Shown: positions 24,825-33,942, counted from the first letter of the stretch. The stretch is 40,474 bases of DNA from Chloroflexota bacterium (GCA_012798455.1 JAAZNC010000054.1:1-40474); one strand, 5' to 3'. Program-made: numbers and translations. The notes: a model not told the origin generated them from the letters alone.

Positions 24825-26423
24825 TTAATGCTCCAGGTATAACTTGCCGGAATTCATCAGCCCTTGCGGGTCGAAAGTACGATAGAAGCTCTGCATAGCC
24901 TGCATGCCCAACTCACCTTTTTCGGATTGCAGGTAAGGGCGGTGGTCAATACCTACACCATGTTGATGACTGATGGTGCCGTGGTGCTTGACGATCACTT
25001 CACTGGCTGCTTTTTTCAATTTCTTCCAGCGTTCCAGGGTTTGCTGTGGGTCAGCGGTTCGCCGGAATAGATAGGTCACGTATAAGCTTGCCCCATCGGT
25101 GTACATATGAGAAAGATGGCTGAATACAATCAGTTTTTCATTTTCATATTGCAATCCGTTGAACAGGGCATTTTCAACTTCATCTTTTACATCAGCCACG
25201 TTAGACCAGGGGAAAACTGATTCCAGCGTATCCAACGCGTACCCGCATTCCCATAGATTGTTGCGTAAGTAAGGCGTGGTAAAACGTGAGTCATACCACA
25301 TCTTTCCGACATAATTTTTCTCAACAAAACCATGATGCCGTCTGGCGATGTGCTGTACCTGGCGCAGGGTACTTTTGGCGCCACTTGCCAATCCCGTGAT
25401 ACCGAATAGCATCATGCAGCGCTCTTCCCCCATACCGATCAGGCGCAGCCCTTTATCAGCCAGATTTACCAGCTTTTCCTTCCCGGAAAGCTGTAAGGTG
25501 GTTTCTGTTTCAAACTTATCCAGCAGACGTAACATCGATACATCCAGCCGTGATTGCACCATTTCACGCAGGGTGATAAAACCGCTTTCCCAATCAGGAA
25601 AAAAGACCGCATAGAAATGTTCGAATTCGGGGAGAGGTGAAATACGAATCGTGGCTTCGGAAATGATGCCCATGTGTCCTTCCGATCCCAAAGCAAAATG
25701 TCGTAGATCAGGACCGGCTGCCGAAGCTGAAAAAGACGGCATTTCAAAATGACCTTGTGGCGTATGCATACTTCCACCCAGGAAGAGCTGTTCGATCCTG
25801 CCGTAGTAATAACACTGCGTGCCTACCGAACGGGATGCAATCCAGCCGCCCAGGGTGGAAAATTCGTGCGACTGCGGGTAGTGTCCGAAACGAAAACCAT
25901 GTGCAGCTAACGCATCTTCCATATCCGGACCGCGCACGCCGGCGCCGAAAGTTGCACGATTGCTGATTGCATCCAGATCCAATAATTGATTATATTTCTC
26001 CATATTCACGGTCAGGGTAGGTGGATTGCTGAAATCAACATTGATATGTCCAACCACTGAGGTTCCTCCACCGTATGGGATCACATTGAACTTTTCCTTC
26101 TTTGCCAGTGTCAGGATATTCTCAATGTCTTCTTTTGAGGTTGGTTGGGCAACTGCATCAGGAAAATATTCGACGATGCCGTGACGTAATGCCACCCAAT
26201 CCGGAAAACTCTGTCCGCGGGAGTGACGAATGCGTAATTCAGCATCGCTATTAAACAGCGGATGCTCGGGAAGGCGTGATTCGGGGACGCTCTTGATCAC
26301 AGATGCTAGTTCGGCGTCCTTGATCCGCTCTCCCTTGCCTACGATCTTTTCGACAAATGTCTGGGCGCTTGGCGCAAAATGGTAGTGGTATTCTTCTCTT
26401 CCCCAACCGTTCCAACGTTTCAT
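24825..26423 (-). CDS. Alkyldihydroxyacetonephosphate synthase-like FAD-binding enzyme
   Basis: 532 aa. The N-terminus KRWNGWG (residues 2-8) is the hallmark of alkyl-DHAP synthases. The PCMH FAD domain carries VIPYGGGTSVVGH, a variant of the PIGGGTSV loop, then SHEFSTLGGWIASRSVG and ALGSEGHMGIISEATIRI. The C-terminal catalytic part has SHMYTDGASLYVTYLF and SHQHGVG (His486, His488), where the animal enzyme has a triple-His HHH motif. The eukaryotic enzyme swaps the acyl chain of acyl-DHAP for a fatty alcohol to make the ether bond. Bacterial homologues include ether-lipid enzymes of myxobacteria but also unassigned oxidases. Its ATG overlaps the FadR-like gene by four bases. Ether-lipid function is plausible, not proved. 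Confidence 0.82.
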   Translation of the reverse strand: MKRWNGWGREEYHYHFAPSAQTFVEKIVGKGERIKDAELASVIKSVPESRLPEHPLFNSDAELRIRHSRGQSFPDWVALRHGIVEYFPDAVAQPTSKEDIENILTLAKKEKFNVIPYGGGTSVVGHINVDFSNPPTLTVNMEKYNQLLDLDAISNRATFGAGVRGPDMEDALAAHGFRFGHYPQSHEFSTLGGWIASRSVGTQCYYYGRIEQLFLGGSMHTPQGHFEMPSFSASAAGPDLRHFALGSEGHMGIISEATIRISPLPEFEHFYAVFFPDWESGFITLREMVQSRLDVSMLRLLDKFETETTLQLSGKEKLVNLADKGLRLIGMGEERCMMLFGITGLASGAKSTLRQVQHIARRHHGFVEKNYVGKMWYDSRFTTPYLRNNLWECGYALDTLESVFPWSNVADVKDEVENALFNGLQYENEKLIVFSHLSHMYTDGASLYVTYLFRRTADPQQTLERWKKLKKAASEVIVKHHGTISHQHGVGIDHRPYLQSEKGELGMQAMQSFYRTFDPQGLMNSGKLYLEH

Positions 26424-27124
26424 TTTTCTTTCTCCTCTGGAAGGGACTGCTTCCAGTAAGTAATGCTGTCTTTCATCATTTGTTGCGTACGATTGAAAAC
26501 ATCCTGTGCGGATTTTTTTTTGGTGAATTTCAAGATATCTCGATAGAAATCCTCCGAAGCCTGCCTTGCAGTTGCTTGCTCAAAATAGCGTTCTGCCATT
26601 TGCAGGTAGACCTGATCAAAACCATTCAAGATCAGTAAAAAAACTGGATTGTTCGAGAGCAGTGCTGTAGTTTTATGCAACTCCCAATCCATTTTTCCCA
26701 CCTCAAAAGCATTTTTCGAAATGGGGATCATAGTACGGAGGAGTGCGATCAACTGCGCGGGTTCGTGCTGACATGCGGCGGAAAAATAAGTAGGTGCCAA
26801 TAGTAGACGCACCTGCAGCAAACTTTCTATCATGTGCATAGATACAGATGCATTGGTGTTGGCAATGGCATTCAGTACATTCAAATTGCCTTCTTCCAGA
26901 TAGTTCTGCACGCGGGTGGGTTTGCCCTGGTGAACTTCCACCCAGCCATCTCTGCGCATGCGCTGAAGAGCTTCACGCAGGGTAGGGCGGGTTACCCCCA
27001 GCATCTCACATAATTCTCTCTCCGATGGCAGATTGGAATCGATCGGATAAGTGCCTTGTAAGATAGCTTCGATCAGGCGCCTCTCGGCAAAATCAGTCGG
27101 TCGTTCAGGTGGTTTCCAATTCAT
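26420..27124 (-). CDS. fadR: FadR-like GntR regulator (acyl-CoA-type ligand domain)
   Basis: 234 aa. Aligned from memory to E. coli FadR, the N-terminus (FAERRLIEAILQGTYPIDS, LPSERELCEMLGVTRPTLRE, DGWVEVHQGKPTRVQN) follows it almost position by position, and the length is close. The C-terminal domain has SNNPVFLLILNGFDQVYLQMAERYF, matching FadR's helical acyl-CoA-binding domain rather than a generic FCD. In the DNA-contact wing E. coli has QHGKPT where this protein has HQGKPT. The start agrees with FadR, but no ribosome site is visible, and a perfect palindrome ends four bases upstream, so the message may be leaderless. It heads the AGPS-like/glpD/kinase operon. Ligand and targets are inferred. 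Confidence 0.8.
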   Translation of the reverse strand: MNWKPPERPTDFAERRLIEAILQGTYPIDSNLPSERELCEMLGVTRPTLREALQRMRRDGWVEVHQGKPTRVQNYLEEGNLNVLNAIANTNASVSMHMIESLLQVRLLLAPTYFSAACQHEPAQLIALLRTMIPISKNAFEVGKMDWELHKTTALLSNNPVFLLILNGFDQVYLQMAERYFEQATARQASEDFYRDILKFTKKKSAQDVFNRTQQMMKDSITYWKQSLPEEKEK

Positions 27125-27127
27125 AAG

Positions 27128-27157
27128 TTTAACTGGTAAGTGGTCTTACCAGTTAAA
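27128..27157. promoter_or_regulatory. 30-bp perfect palindrome, probable FadR-like operator
   Basis: TTTAACTGGTAAG and its exact complement CTTACCAGTTAAA flank four bases (TGGT). Nested in it is TGGT-CTT-ACCA (27141-27151), the same TNGTNNNACNA shape found before the other GntR gene. The outer AACTGGT half sites equal the half site of E. coli FadR operators. It ends three bases before the start codon at 27124, so binding would block transcription or the first codons. Autoregulation of the operon is inferred. Confidence 0.75.
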
Positions 27158-27218
27158 GGATATATTTTTTCAAGGTAGGAATTATGTATCGAATGTCACA
27201 GGGTAATATGGAGGATTG

Positions 27219-28184
27219 TCATAAATCAAGCAATTCTTCGATTGCTCTAAGCAGGGATTTGGCTGTGCGGTGATCGAATAAAGCGGTTTTCTGACTCCGG
27301 TCCAAGTGTAGGGGTGTTAGATAATGATTGATAAATTTCCTGAATAACAGCAGGGCAGGCTCTTCTTCGTAGTCTGCTATCATCATAGCTAGTTGTTCCT
27401 GGATCAATGCATAAACTTCAGCATTCGCTATTTCATGCCGGTCTCTCATGGAGAACAACCATGGGTTGGCAATGGCGGCTCTGCCGATCATGATGCCATC
27501 ACATCTTGTTTCTGCAAGCATAGCATGGATGTCATCCACACGCTTTACATCTCCATTACCGATCACCGGAATGGAGATCTCTTTTTTGATTTCCCGGATA
27601 GCGTCCCAGTTGGCTTTCCCTTGAAAACCCTGTTGGCGCGTGCGCCCATGCACTGCGATCATCGCACCACCGTGCGTTTCGATCAGATGTGAGATTTCCA
27701 GATAGTTAGAGTGGCTTTCATCCCATCCCAGGCGTATCTTGGCAGTGATGGGTATGGATAAGGTGTTTGTTAATCGGTCGAATATCTCAGCGATCTTTTC
27801 CGGTTCCAATAGTAAACCGGCTCCCGCCCCGCGATTCGCTACCCGGGCTACTGAACAACCAATGTTGATATCGATAAAATCCGGTTTGAAACGTGTCAGT
27901 TTTTGCGCTGCGGCGACGACGGCATTCGGATCAGCATCATAGACTTGGAATCCAATAGGGTGTTCTTCTTCCCTCACGGCTGCGAGCTTTCGCCGGAAAA
28001 GGATGGAATGGTTCAGCACGTCTTGAGCATTGATAAATTCGGTATAGCACAAAGCGGCTCCCTGTCTGCGCAGGATACAGCGAAAGGCGGAATCGCTGAT
28101 GCCATCCATGGGCGCCGCCACCAGTACGCTGTTAACTTCAATGTTCCCAAATTGGAATGAAGAAAAGGGTAACTTTTTTCCCAT
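27219..28184 (-). CDS. tRNA-dihydrouridine synthase family protein
   Basis: About 321 aa. The FMN TIM-barrel motifs of Dus enzymes are in order: APMDGISDSAFR, INIGCSVARV with the catalytic cysteine Cys110 (usual GCP here GCS), GAGAGLLLEPEKI, ITAKIRLGWD, VHGRTRQQGF, IGNGDVKRVDD and IGRAAIANPWLF. It reduces uridines in tRNA D-loops using FMN and NADPH. It is the last gene of the five-gene molybdenum hydroxylase unit, ten bases after the homocysteine methyltransferase stop. The start is uncertain: AGAGG touches the ATG, leaving no spacer, and a TTG lies three codons upstream. Confidence 0.9.
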   Translation of the reverse strand: MGKKLPFSSFQFGNIEVNSVLVAAPMDGISDSAFRCILRRQGAALCYTEFINAQDVLNHSILFRRKLAAVREEEHPIGFQVYDADPNAVVAAAQKLTRFKPDFIDINIGCSVARVANRGAGAGLLLEPEKIAEIFDRLTNTLSIPITAKIRLGWDESHSNYLEISHLIETHGGAMIAVHGRTRQQGFQGKANWDAIREIKKEISIPVIGNGDVKRVDDIHAMLAETRCDGIMIGRAAIANPWLFSMRDRHEIANAEVYALIQEQLAMMIADYEEEPALLLFRKFINHYLTPLHLDRSQKTALFDHRTAKSLLRAIEELLDL

Positions 28185-28194
28185 CCTCTGCAAA

Positions 28195-29076
28195 CTACGG
28201 GTGCACGTTTGCTGCAATGGCTGCCAGGTGTTCCGGGCTGGTCCCACAGCAGCCACCGATGATAGCTGCTCCCGCTTTGACCCAGGAAGGTGCCTGTGCT
28301 CCCATCTCTGCAGGAGTGATAGAATATATAGCATCTCCCATTTCATCCAGGGTTGGCAGCCCCGCATTAGGTTTGAACCATACCGCTTTGTCGGTTACGG
28401 ATACTAATTCCTGCAAACAGGAAAGATTGTTTTCCAGGCTCTTGCCGCAGTTGATGCCAAGGGCAGCCAGATCGAAATCTGCTAATTCCTGTGCCATCTT
28501 GGTGGGGGATGTACCCATCATGGTTTTAGTTCCACGATCGTAGCTGAAGGAACAGATGATTGCAAGCTCACAAACTGAAAGTGCTCCTTGAATGGCAGCC
28601 CGAGCTTCGTTGATATCAAACTGGGTCTCGATCAACAGGAAGTCCGCTCCTGCATGTGCCAGTGCCTTGGCTTGTTCGGCATAGGCTTGTTGTGCTTCGT
28701 CGATTTCCAGTAATCCGAGCGGTTTCAGCATCTGTCCCAGCGGACCCATGGAGCCAGCCAGCAAAACTTCTTGTTCTCCAATCGCTTTTCTTGCAATCTC
28801 AACTGCTTTATGATTGACCGTGTTCACTTCATTGCCCAGTCCACCGTGCTCCAAGCGGAAATGGTTAGCGCCAAAAGTGCAGGTAAGCAGGATATTTGCT
28901 CCAGATTCGAGAAAATCATTGTGTAGTTGTTGGATGGCATCTGGATTTTCCAGCACCCAGGTTTCAGCAGCTTTTCCTTTGTCCAATCCGCGTGATTGCA
29001 GATTCGATCCGGTGGCACCATCGGAGATCAATGTTTTATGCTCATCGATATAATTGATCAATTCAGTTGTTTTCAT
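28195..29076 (-). CDS. Homocysteine S-methyltransferase family protein
   Basis: About 293 aa, a single Pfam-type homocysteine-binding TIM barrel. The DGATGSNLQ start loop is present, as are the three zinc cysteines: Cys210 in GINCGKS and the Cys276-Cys277 pair in GGCCGTSP. It transfers a methyl group to homocysteine; methyl donor (S-methylmethionine, betaine, SAM or a corrinoid protein) is not evident. No cobalamin domain is attached, unlike MetH. AAGGTG is five bases before the ATG; a TTG one codon earlier is the alternative start. It sits between a chromate-type transporter and a Dus gene, which gives no clear pathway link. Confidence 0.88.
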   Translation of the reverse strand: MKTTELINYIDEHKTLISDGATGSNLQSRGLDKGKAAETWVLENPDAIQQLHNDFLESGANILLTCTFGANHFRLEHGGLGNEVNTVNHKAVEIARKAIGEQEVLLAGSMGPLGQMLKPLGLLEIDEAQQAYAEQAKALAHAGADFLLIETQFDINEARAAIQGALSVCELAIICSFSYDRGTKTMMGTSPTKMAQELADFDLAALGINCGKSLENNLSCLQELVSVTDKAVWFKPNAGLPTLDEMGDAIYSITPAEMGAQAPSWVKAGAAIIGGCCGTSPEHLAAIAANVHP

Positions 29077-29093
29077 CAAAGCACCTTTTTACC

Positions 29094-30233
29094 TCAAAAT
29101 AAATAGAATTTGACCAGGCTGATGATCACTCCAGCCAAGATCAGCCAGATCGTTTCGACCTCATATTTCCATAATAAGAACAGTCCTACCACGGCAATTC
29201 CCAGAGTAAGGATGTCTATGATCGCCGTTTGGAAGATGCGCACTGCAACTACCAAGATCAGAGCGATTACCCCAATGGTTACGCCCTGCAGGAAGTAGTG
29301 CAAAATACCTCCCTTTTTGATGTTTGTTAGCCATTTACTGGTGAGAAATACAATAAAAAATGATGGGATGAAAATACCTATCGTAGCAATAACAGCACCT
29401 CCGTAACCAGCCACCTGGTAGCCGATGAAAGTAGCTGCCGAAGAGACCGGTCCGGGAGTGATCTGTCCAACGGTGATGGCATCCACCAGTTGATGCTGTG
29501 TCAGCCAATGAAAATTATTGACTACATCATTTTGGATCAATGCTAGCAGGGCTAAACCACTGCCAAATAAAACTGCGCCTGTTTTCAGAAAATACAGAAA
29601 AAGTTTAAGCAAAGAATTGGAAGGATTGGTGGCAGCCACCAGTACTCCTCCTGGGAGTATCGGCATAAAGAACAATACCATCAATTTGTGCTTCTGTGAC
29701 GGCCGTAGGTTCAACAATATCCACACGACCCCGGATAGCAAGATCACCAGCGTCTCGTTCAATCCCAATAATGCGGCTGCCAGAAAACCAACGAATACAA
29801 TCATGGCTTTCCAGTTTTTGATGGAGCCTTTGCCCAACCGATAAGCAGAACTGATGATGATGCTGATTAATAGAGGATTGATGGCATAAAAGATCGCTTC
29901 CACTTGTGGAATGCTGCCATATTTGGCATAAAGCACACCCATCAGTAAACTGAGAAAGAACGATGGAAAGATATAAAAAAGTCCAGCAGTCAGTAGACCC
30001 GGTAATCCTGCTCTGGCATAACCAAGGTGCAATGCCATTTCGGATGCGTTCGGACCAGGGATGAGATTGGTAGCTGCCAACATATCAAGGAAGTGTTCCT
30101 GCTCAACCCATTTACGTTTGTGAACGGTTTCCTGCTCCATCAGGGCGATATTGGAAGGAGGACCACCGAATCCGATGGTCCCCAGTTTTAGAAACAAAAG
30201 CGCTATTTCGTATAGATTATTTTTTCTATTCAT
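29094..30233 (-). CDS. chrA: Chromate transporter family protein (ChrA, two-domain)
   Basis: 379 aa with about twelve hydrophobic helices in two homologous halves. The first half carries GTIGFGGPPSNIALMEQE and ATNLIPGPNASEMALHLGY. The second has GQITPGPVSSAATFIGYQVAG. These are the paired CHR-domain motifs of long ChrA proteins, which export chromate in proteobacteria; other members may move different oxyanions. Here it lies six bases after a molybdopterin hydroxylase gene, so a molybdate-, tungstate- or substrate-related role is also conceivable. Confidence 0.9.
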   Translation of the reverse strand: MNRKNNLYEIALLFLKLGTIGFGGPPSNIALMEQETVHKRKWVEQEHFLDMLAATNLIPGPNASEMALHLGYARAGLPGLLTAGLFYIFPSFFLSLLMGVLYAKYGSIPQVEAIFYAINPLLISIIISSAYRLGKGSIKNWKAMIVFVGFLAAALLGLNETLVILLSGVVWILLNLRPSQKHKLMVLFFMPILPGGVLVAATNPSNSLLKLFLYFLKTGAVLFGSGLALLALIQNDVVNNFHWLTQHQLVDAITVGQITPGPVSSAATFIGYQVAGYGGAVIATIGIFIPSFFIVFLTSKWLTNIKKGGILHYFLQGVTIGVIALILVVAVRIFQTAIIDILTLGIAVVGLFLLWKYEVETIWLILAGVIISLVKFYLF

Positions 30234-30239
30234 GAAATG

Positions 30240-33146
30240 TTAATTCTGTAATGCTTTCCATACTTTTTCAGGAGTAAGTGGCAGGTGGTGCGGCCATACA
30301 CCGGTGGCATTATGGACGGCATTCACCAGGGCAGGTGCCACTCCGTCGATCGAAATCTCGGCAACGGATTTAGCGCCAAAAGGTCCGCTTGGCTCATCTG
30401 TCTGTACAAAAATGACATCGCAAGGTGGCATTTCATCCGCTAGATAGGTATAGTAATTCTTGAACTGTGCATTCATGATTTGCCCTTTTTCATCAATGTA
30501 GGTTTCTTCGGAGTGGGCAAACCCTAATGCCTGTGCCATACCGCCTTCCACCTGACCGGCAGCGGTGATGGGATTGATGACCCGACCACAATCCACTACC
30601 ATCAGCAAGCGCTCGACCTTGATCTCCCCGGTCTCCGTATCCACCGTCACTTCCGCAAATTGGGCAGCTGTGGGCGGGGGACTGACATAGCTGAGGTGTG
30701 ACGCGGTTGCCATGATCTGATGTTGGTTCATTTGGTGCAGGCTGCTTAAAGCCACATCTTGAAAGCTGACTGATTTACCATTGGGCGCGATCACGTTGTG
30801 GTCTTTCAGTTTCAATTCTTCGGGCTTTTCCCATTTCAACATCAGGGCAGCATGTTCCTGGATCTGTTTCTTGATCGCTAGGGCAGTTTTCTTCACTGCG
30901 CCACCGCTGATATAGGTGGTAGAGCTGGCATAAGCACCTTTGTCGAAGGGGGTGAAATCCGTGTCGGATGAATAGACGATGAAATCTGAAACTGGGATGT
31001 TCAGAACTTCAGCAGCGATCTGCGCCAGAATAGTATCCGACCCGGTGCCGATATCGGTAGCACCTAATAGTAAGTTGAATGATCCATCATCATTCATCTT
31101 GAGGGTAGCAGCCGCCATATCCAATCCCGCTATACCGCTGCCGTGCATGGCAATCGACATACCAATGCCGCGTTTGATCTTACTATTTTGATTCTTATAC
31201 AGTTCGCGTTTTTCATAATAGCGGGTAGTCTTCAAACCGATGTCCACACATTGGGATAATCCAGAGGTTGCCAGCGATTGATCGAAACCTTCGCGCCCTT
31301 CGCCTAATTTCTTCGCCATATGCATGGGTTCACCCAGTTTCAACCAATTCTTGCGTTTGAATTCCACCACATCCAGTCCCAATTTTTCGGCAACTTCTTC
31401 CATCATCACTTCCAGTGCAAATAACTCTTGCATAGTACCGTATCCGCGGTAGGCTCCGGCAGGGGGGGTGTTGGTGTAAACCACATCACAGATGAAGCGC
31501 GAATTGGGTGCATTGTAAAGGGTCAAACCCTTGAAACCACCTACCATGCTCACGGTTAACCCATGTGAACCATATGCCCCTGTATCTCCGATCAATTTCA
31601 ATTCAACTGCGGTGACAATATCACCTTTGATACCGATCTTATAGTGAATGAAATGCTGGTGGCGGGTGCGTGCACTGGTAAATTCTTGTCGCCGGGTATA
31701 TTCAAGCCTTACCGGTTTACCGGTTTGCTTGGTCAGCAGGGCGCATAGATCTTCTAGCAAGATTTCCTGTTTTCCACCAAAACCACCGCCGATGCGAGGC
31801 TTGATGACACGGATATCTTTAACAGGTATATCGATCAATGGCGCGATGATGCGACGCACGTGGAAGGGTACCTGGGTGCTGGATAGCACTACCATACGCT
31901 GATCGGGATCGAAATAGGTGATGCAGATATGCGGCTCTAGCTGCGCATGCTGCTGCTTGGGGGTGCGGAATTCACCACTGAACACATGATCTGCTTCAGC
32001 AAAGGTCTTATCCGGATCACCATTTTCAGCTTCAATATGATGAATTACATTATGGCTGGCATCGAAAATCCCCTCGGTATCATCCTCATCATGGATTATC
32101 GGTGCACCATCTTTCATGGCTTCGCGGGGATCAACCACCACATCTAGTAATTCGTAATCCACATCGATCAATTGAATGGCTTTATCGGCGATCTCCTGGG
32201 TATCGGCTGCTACTACCGCCACCCGATCTCCTACATGGCGCACCTTGTTATCCAGAGATACTTGATCATAAGGTAACGGCTGCGGGTAACTTTGACCGCC
32301 GGAAGCGTATTTCACCCGTGGTAGATCCCGGTAGGTCAGCACTGCTTGTACACCGGGTAATGCTTTGGCTTTTTCGGTATTGATCGAACGGATGCGAGCG
32401 TGTGCCACATTGCTGGTTAGCAAGGCACCGAAAAGCATACCATGCGGACGAAAATCATCCGTGAAGGCGGGCCTACCGGTTGCCAGTTTTTCTGCATCCA
32501 CCTTCTTCTCAGCTTTATTGACAGCGCTGGTTTTGGACATGGAAGCCGGTGTGAATACCAGGGGAGGAAGAGGATGTTGATTGCCATCTTCGCGATAGAA
32601 AGGTTGGGGAATCTGCACATCCCGGCAGTTTTCAGGCAGGTCCAGGTAGATCGGTCCATATTCTTCCAGTTTTTCACCGCGCAGGCGAGCGGCTGCCCGC
32701 ATCACACCATCCACGATACGTACATATCCGGTACAGCGGCATAATACCCCTTTCAATGCCGAGCGCACCTCTTGCTCGCTCGGGTTGGGGTTCTTATCCA
32801 GAAAAGCTTTGGCGGTCAGGATCTGTGCCGGAGTGCAGAATCCGCATTGAATGGCACCGGTTTCGATGAAAGATTCTTGCAAGGGGTGTAATTTACCATG
32901 GTCATTCATCCCTTCAAGCGTGAAAACTGAGCGATTCTGCAGATCTTTGACCTTCAACATGCAGGAGCGCATCGGTTGACCATCAAGCAGGATTGTACAC
33001 ACGCCACAGTCTCCTACCCGACAGCCCGCTTTAATGCTCTTTAGCTCCAAACCACGGAGAAAATCTAGAACGGTCTGATTGGGATCAGTGTTGCCCAGCC
33101 AGGCTGTTCCATTTAAAATAAATTTCAAAGTCGTTTCTTTTTCCAT
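30240..33146 (-). CDS. Molybdopterin hydroxylase, fused 2Fe-2S and Mo-binding (xanthine dehydrogenase/XdhD-like)
   Basis: 968 aa. The N-terminal ferredoxin-like domain holds Cys42, 47, 50 and 62. The second 2Fe-2S domain has Cys101, 104, 136 and 138 (CGFCTPAQI, LCRCTGYVRI). Then comes the complete molybdopterin domain from about residue 215 (GRPAFTDDF), with GGGFGGKQE, PAGAYRGYGTMQ and VVDCGRVINPITAAGQ. The C-terminal active-site loop is PFGAKSVAEIS with the presumed catalytic Glu. This Fe-S/Mo fusion without an FAD domain resembles E. coli XdhD. It hydroxylates an N-heterocycle or aldehyde; substrate unknown. Its ATG shares one base with the stop of the preceding FAD-subunit-like gene. Confidence 0.92.
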   Translation of the reverse strand: MEKETTLKFILNGTAWLGNTDPNQTVLDFLRGLELKSIKAGCRVGDCGVCTILLDGQPMRSCMLKVKDLQNRSVFTLEGMNDHGKLHPLQESFIETGAIQCGFCTPAQILTAKAFLDKNPNPSEQEVRSALKGVLCRCTGYVRIVDGVMRAAARLRGEKLEEYGPIYLDLPENCRDVQIPQPFYREDGNQHPLPPLVFTPASMSKTSAVNKAEKKVDAEKLATGRPAFTDDFRPHGMLFGALLTSNVAHARIRSINTEKAKALPGVQAVLTYRDLPRVKYASGGQSYPQPLPYDQVSLDNKVRHVGDRVAVVAADTQEIADKAIQLIDVDYELLDVVVDPREAMKDGAPIIHDEDDTEGIFDASHNVIHHIEAENGDPDKTFAEADHVFSGEFRTPKQQHAQLEPHICITYFDPDQRMVVLSSTQVPFHVRRIIAPLIDIPVKDIRVIKPRIGGGFGGKQEILLEDLCALLTKQTGKPVRLEYTRRQEFTSARTRHQHFIHYKIGIKGDIVTAVELKLIGDTGAYGSHGLTVSMVGGFKGLTLYNAPNSRFICDVVYTNTPPAGAYRGYGTMQELFALEVMMEEVAEKLGLDVVEFKRKNWLKLGEPMHMAKKLGEGREGFDQSLATSGLSQCVDIGLKTTRYYEKRELYKNQNSKIKRGIGMSIAMHGSGIAGLDMAAATLKMNDDGSFNLLLGATDIGTGSDTILAQIAAEVLNIPVSDFIVYSSDTDFTPFDKGAYASSTTYISGGAVKKTALAIKKQIQEHAALMLKWEKPEELKLKDHNVIAPNGKSVSFQDVALSSLHQMNQHQIMATASHLSYVSPPPTAAQFAEVTVDTETGEIKVERLLMVVDCGRVINPITAAGQVEGGMAQALGFAHSEETYIDEKGQIMNAQFKNYYTYLADEMPPCDVIFVQTDEPSGPFGAKSVAEISIDGVAPALVNAVHNATGVWPHHLPLTPEKVWKALQN

Positions 33147-33772
33147 TACATCTCTCCGTTGATGGTATTTGATAAAATACGTTCTACCAATACAACTGTC
33201 ATTTCTCTACGGTAAGCTGCACTGCCCATATAGGTATCAATAGGAATGATCGCTTTACTGAACTTATCACTGATAATCTTTATCAGAGGGGCACCCAGCA
33301 ACTTGCCAGCTATTTCCTTGGAATAATCAGCCAGAAAATAAGGAGACTTCGAAACACCAGTTGCAGTGATACGGAGTTTTTCGATCATCTCTCTATTGAA
33401 CTTGACATAGGCGATCACTGAGACAATGGGCTGCCCACGGGGCGTATTGCTGACTTTATCATATGTCAGCAAATCAGCTTCATCCAGATCAAGTTGAAGC
33501 TCTTTGAATTCCTTGAGTAAATCCGCTTCATTTTCAAGCAATGTGGTTAATGGCAATTTTTTTCCGTTTGTTAGGGAAGTCATTGGATTGATGGCGATCA
33601 ATCCTGCCACCCATTCTGAAAAACTGTTTTTTGCACGTAGGGATGTTAGAAAATTTGTTTCCACTCTCTCTTGATAGGTGATTTGTCTGAGTAATCCTTG
33701 CAGGACAGAGGGTAAATCTTTTTGTGTATAAATTGTCTCAAGTGTTTCTGTACAGGTGATCGTCGATTTCAT
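33146..33772 (-). CDS. Truncated FAD-subunit-like protein of the molybdenum hydroxylase family
   Basis: 208 aa. The C-terminal half (DYSKEIAGKLLGAPL then IDTYMGSAAYRREMTVVLVER) matches the C-terminal domain of XdhB/CoxM FAD subunits, including the GSAAYRREM motif. These subunits are usually about 290 aa with an N-terminal PCMH flavin domain. Here that domain and its glycine-rich FAD loops are missing, and no open frame upstream supplies it because a tRNA lies there. It may be a scaffold subunit or a decaying gene. GGAG lies six bases before the ATG and a TATAAT (plus 33801-33806) is the likely -10. It is first gene of the unit with the hydroxylase, ChrA-like, methyltransferase and Dus genes. 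Confidence 0.72.
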   Translation of the reverse strand: MKSTITCTETLETIYTQKDLPSVLQGLLRQITYQERVETNFLTSLRAKNSFSEWVAGLIAINPMTSLTNGKKLPLTTLLENEADLLKEFKELQLDLDEADLLTYDKVSNTPRGQPIVSVIAYVKFNREMIEKLRITATGVSKSPYFLADYSKEIAGKLLGAPLIKIISDKFSKAIIPIDTYMGSAAYRREMTVVLVERILSNTINGEM

Positions 33773-33942
33773 TATTTTCTCCAGGATTTTCTCAATGTTA
33801 ATTATACGGATTTAATCGGAATAATCGTCTGATTTAGTACGAGTATCGCAAATAAAATTTGAAATATTTTTGTTTGGGGTCAAATGAAAAGTTTGGGTGA
33901 AATTGACAAGGAGCATTTTTTGAAAACCTATCGTTTTACGAA

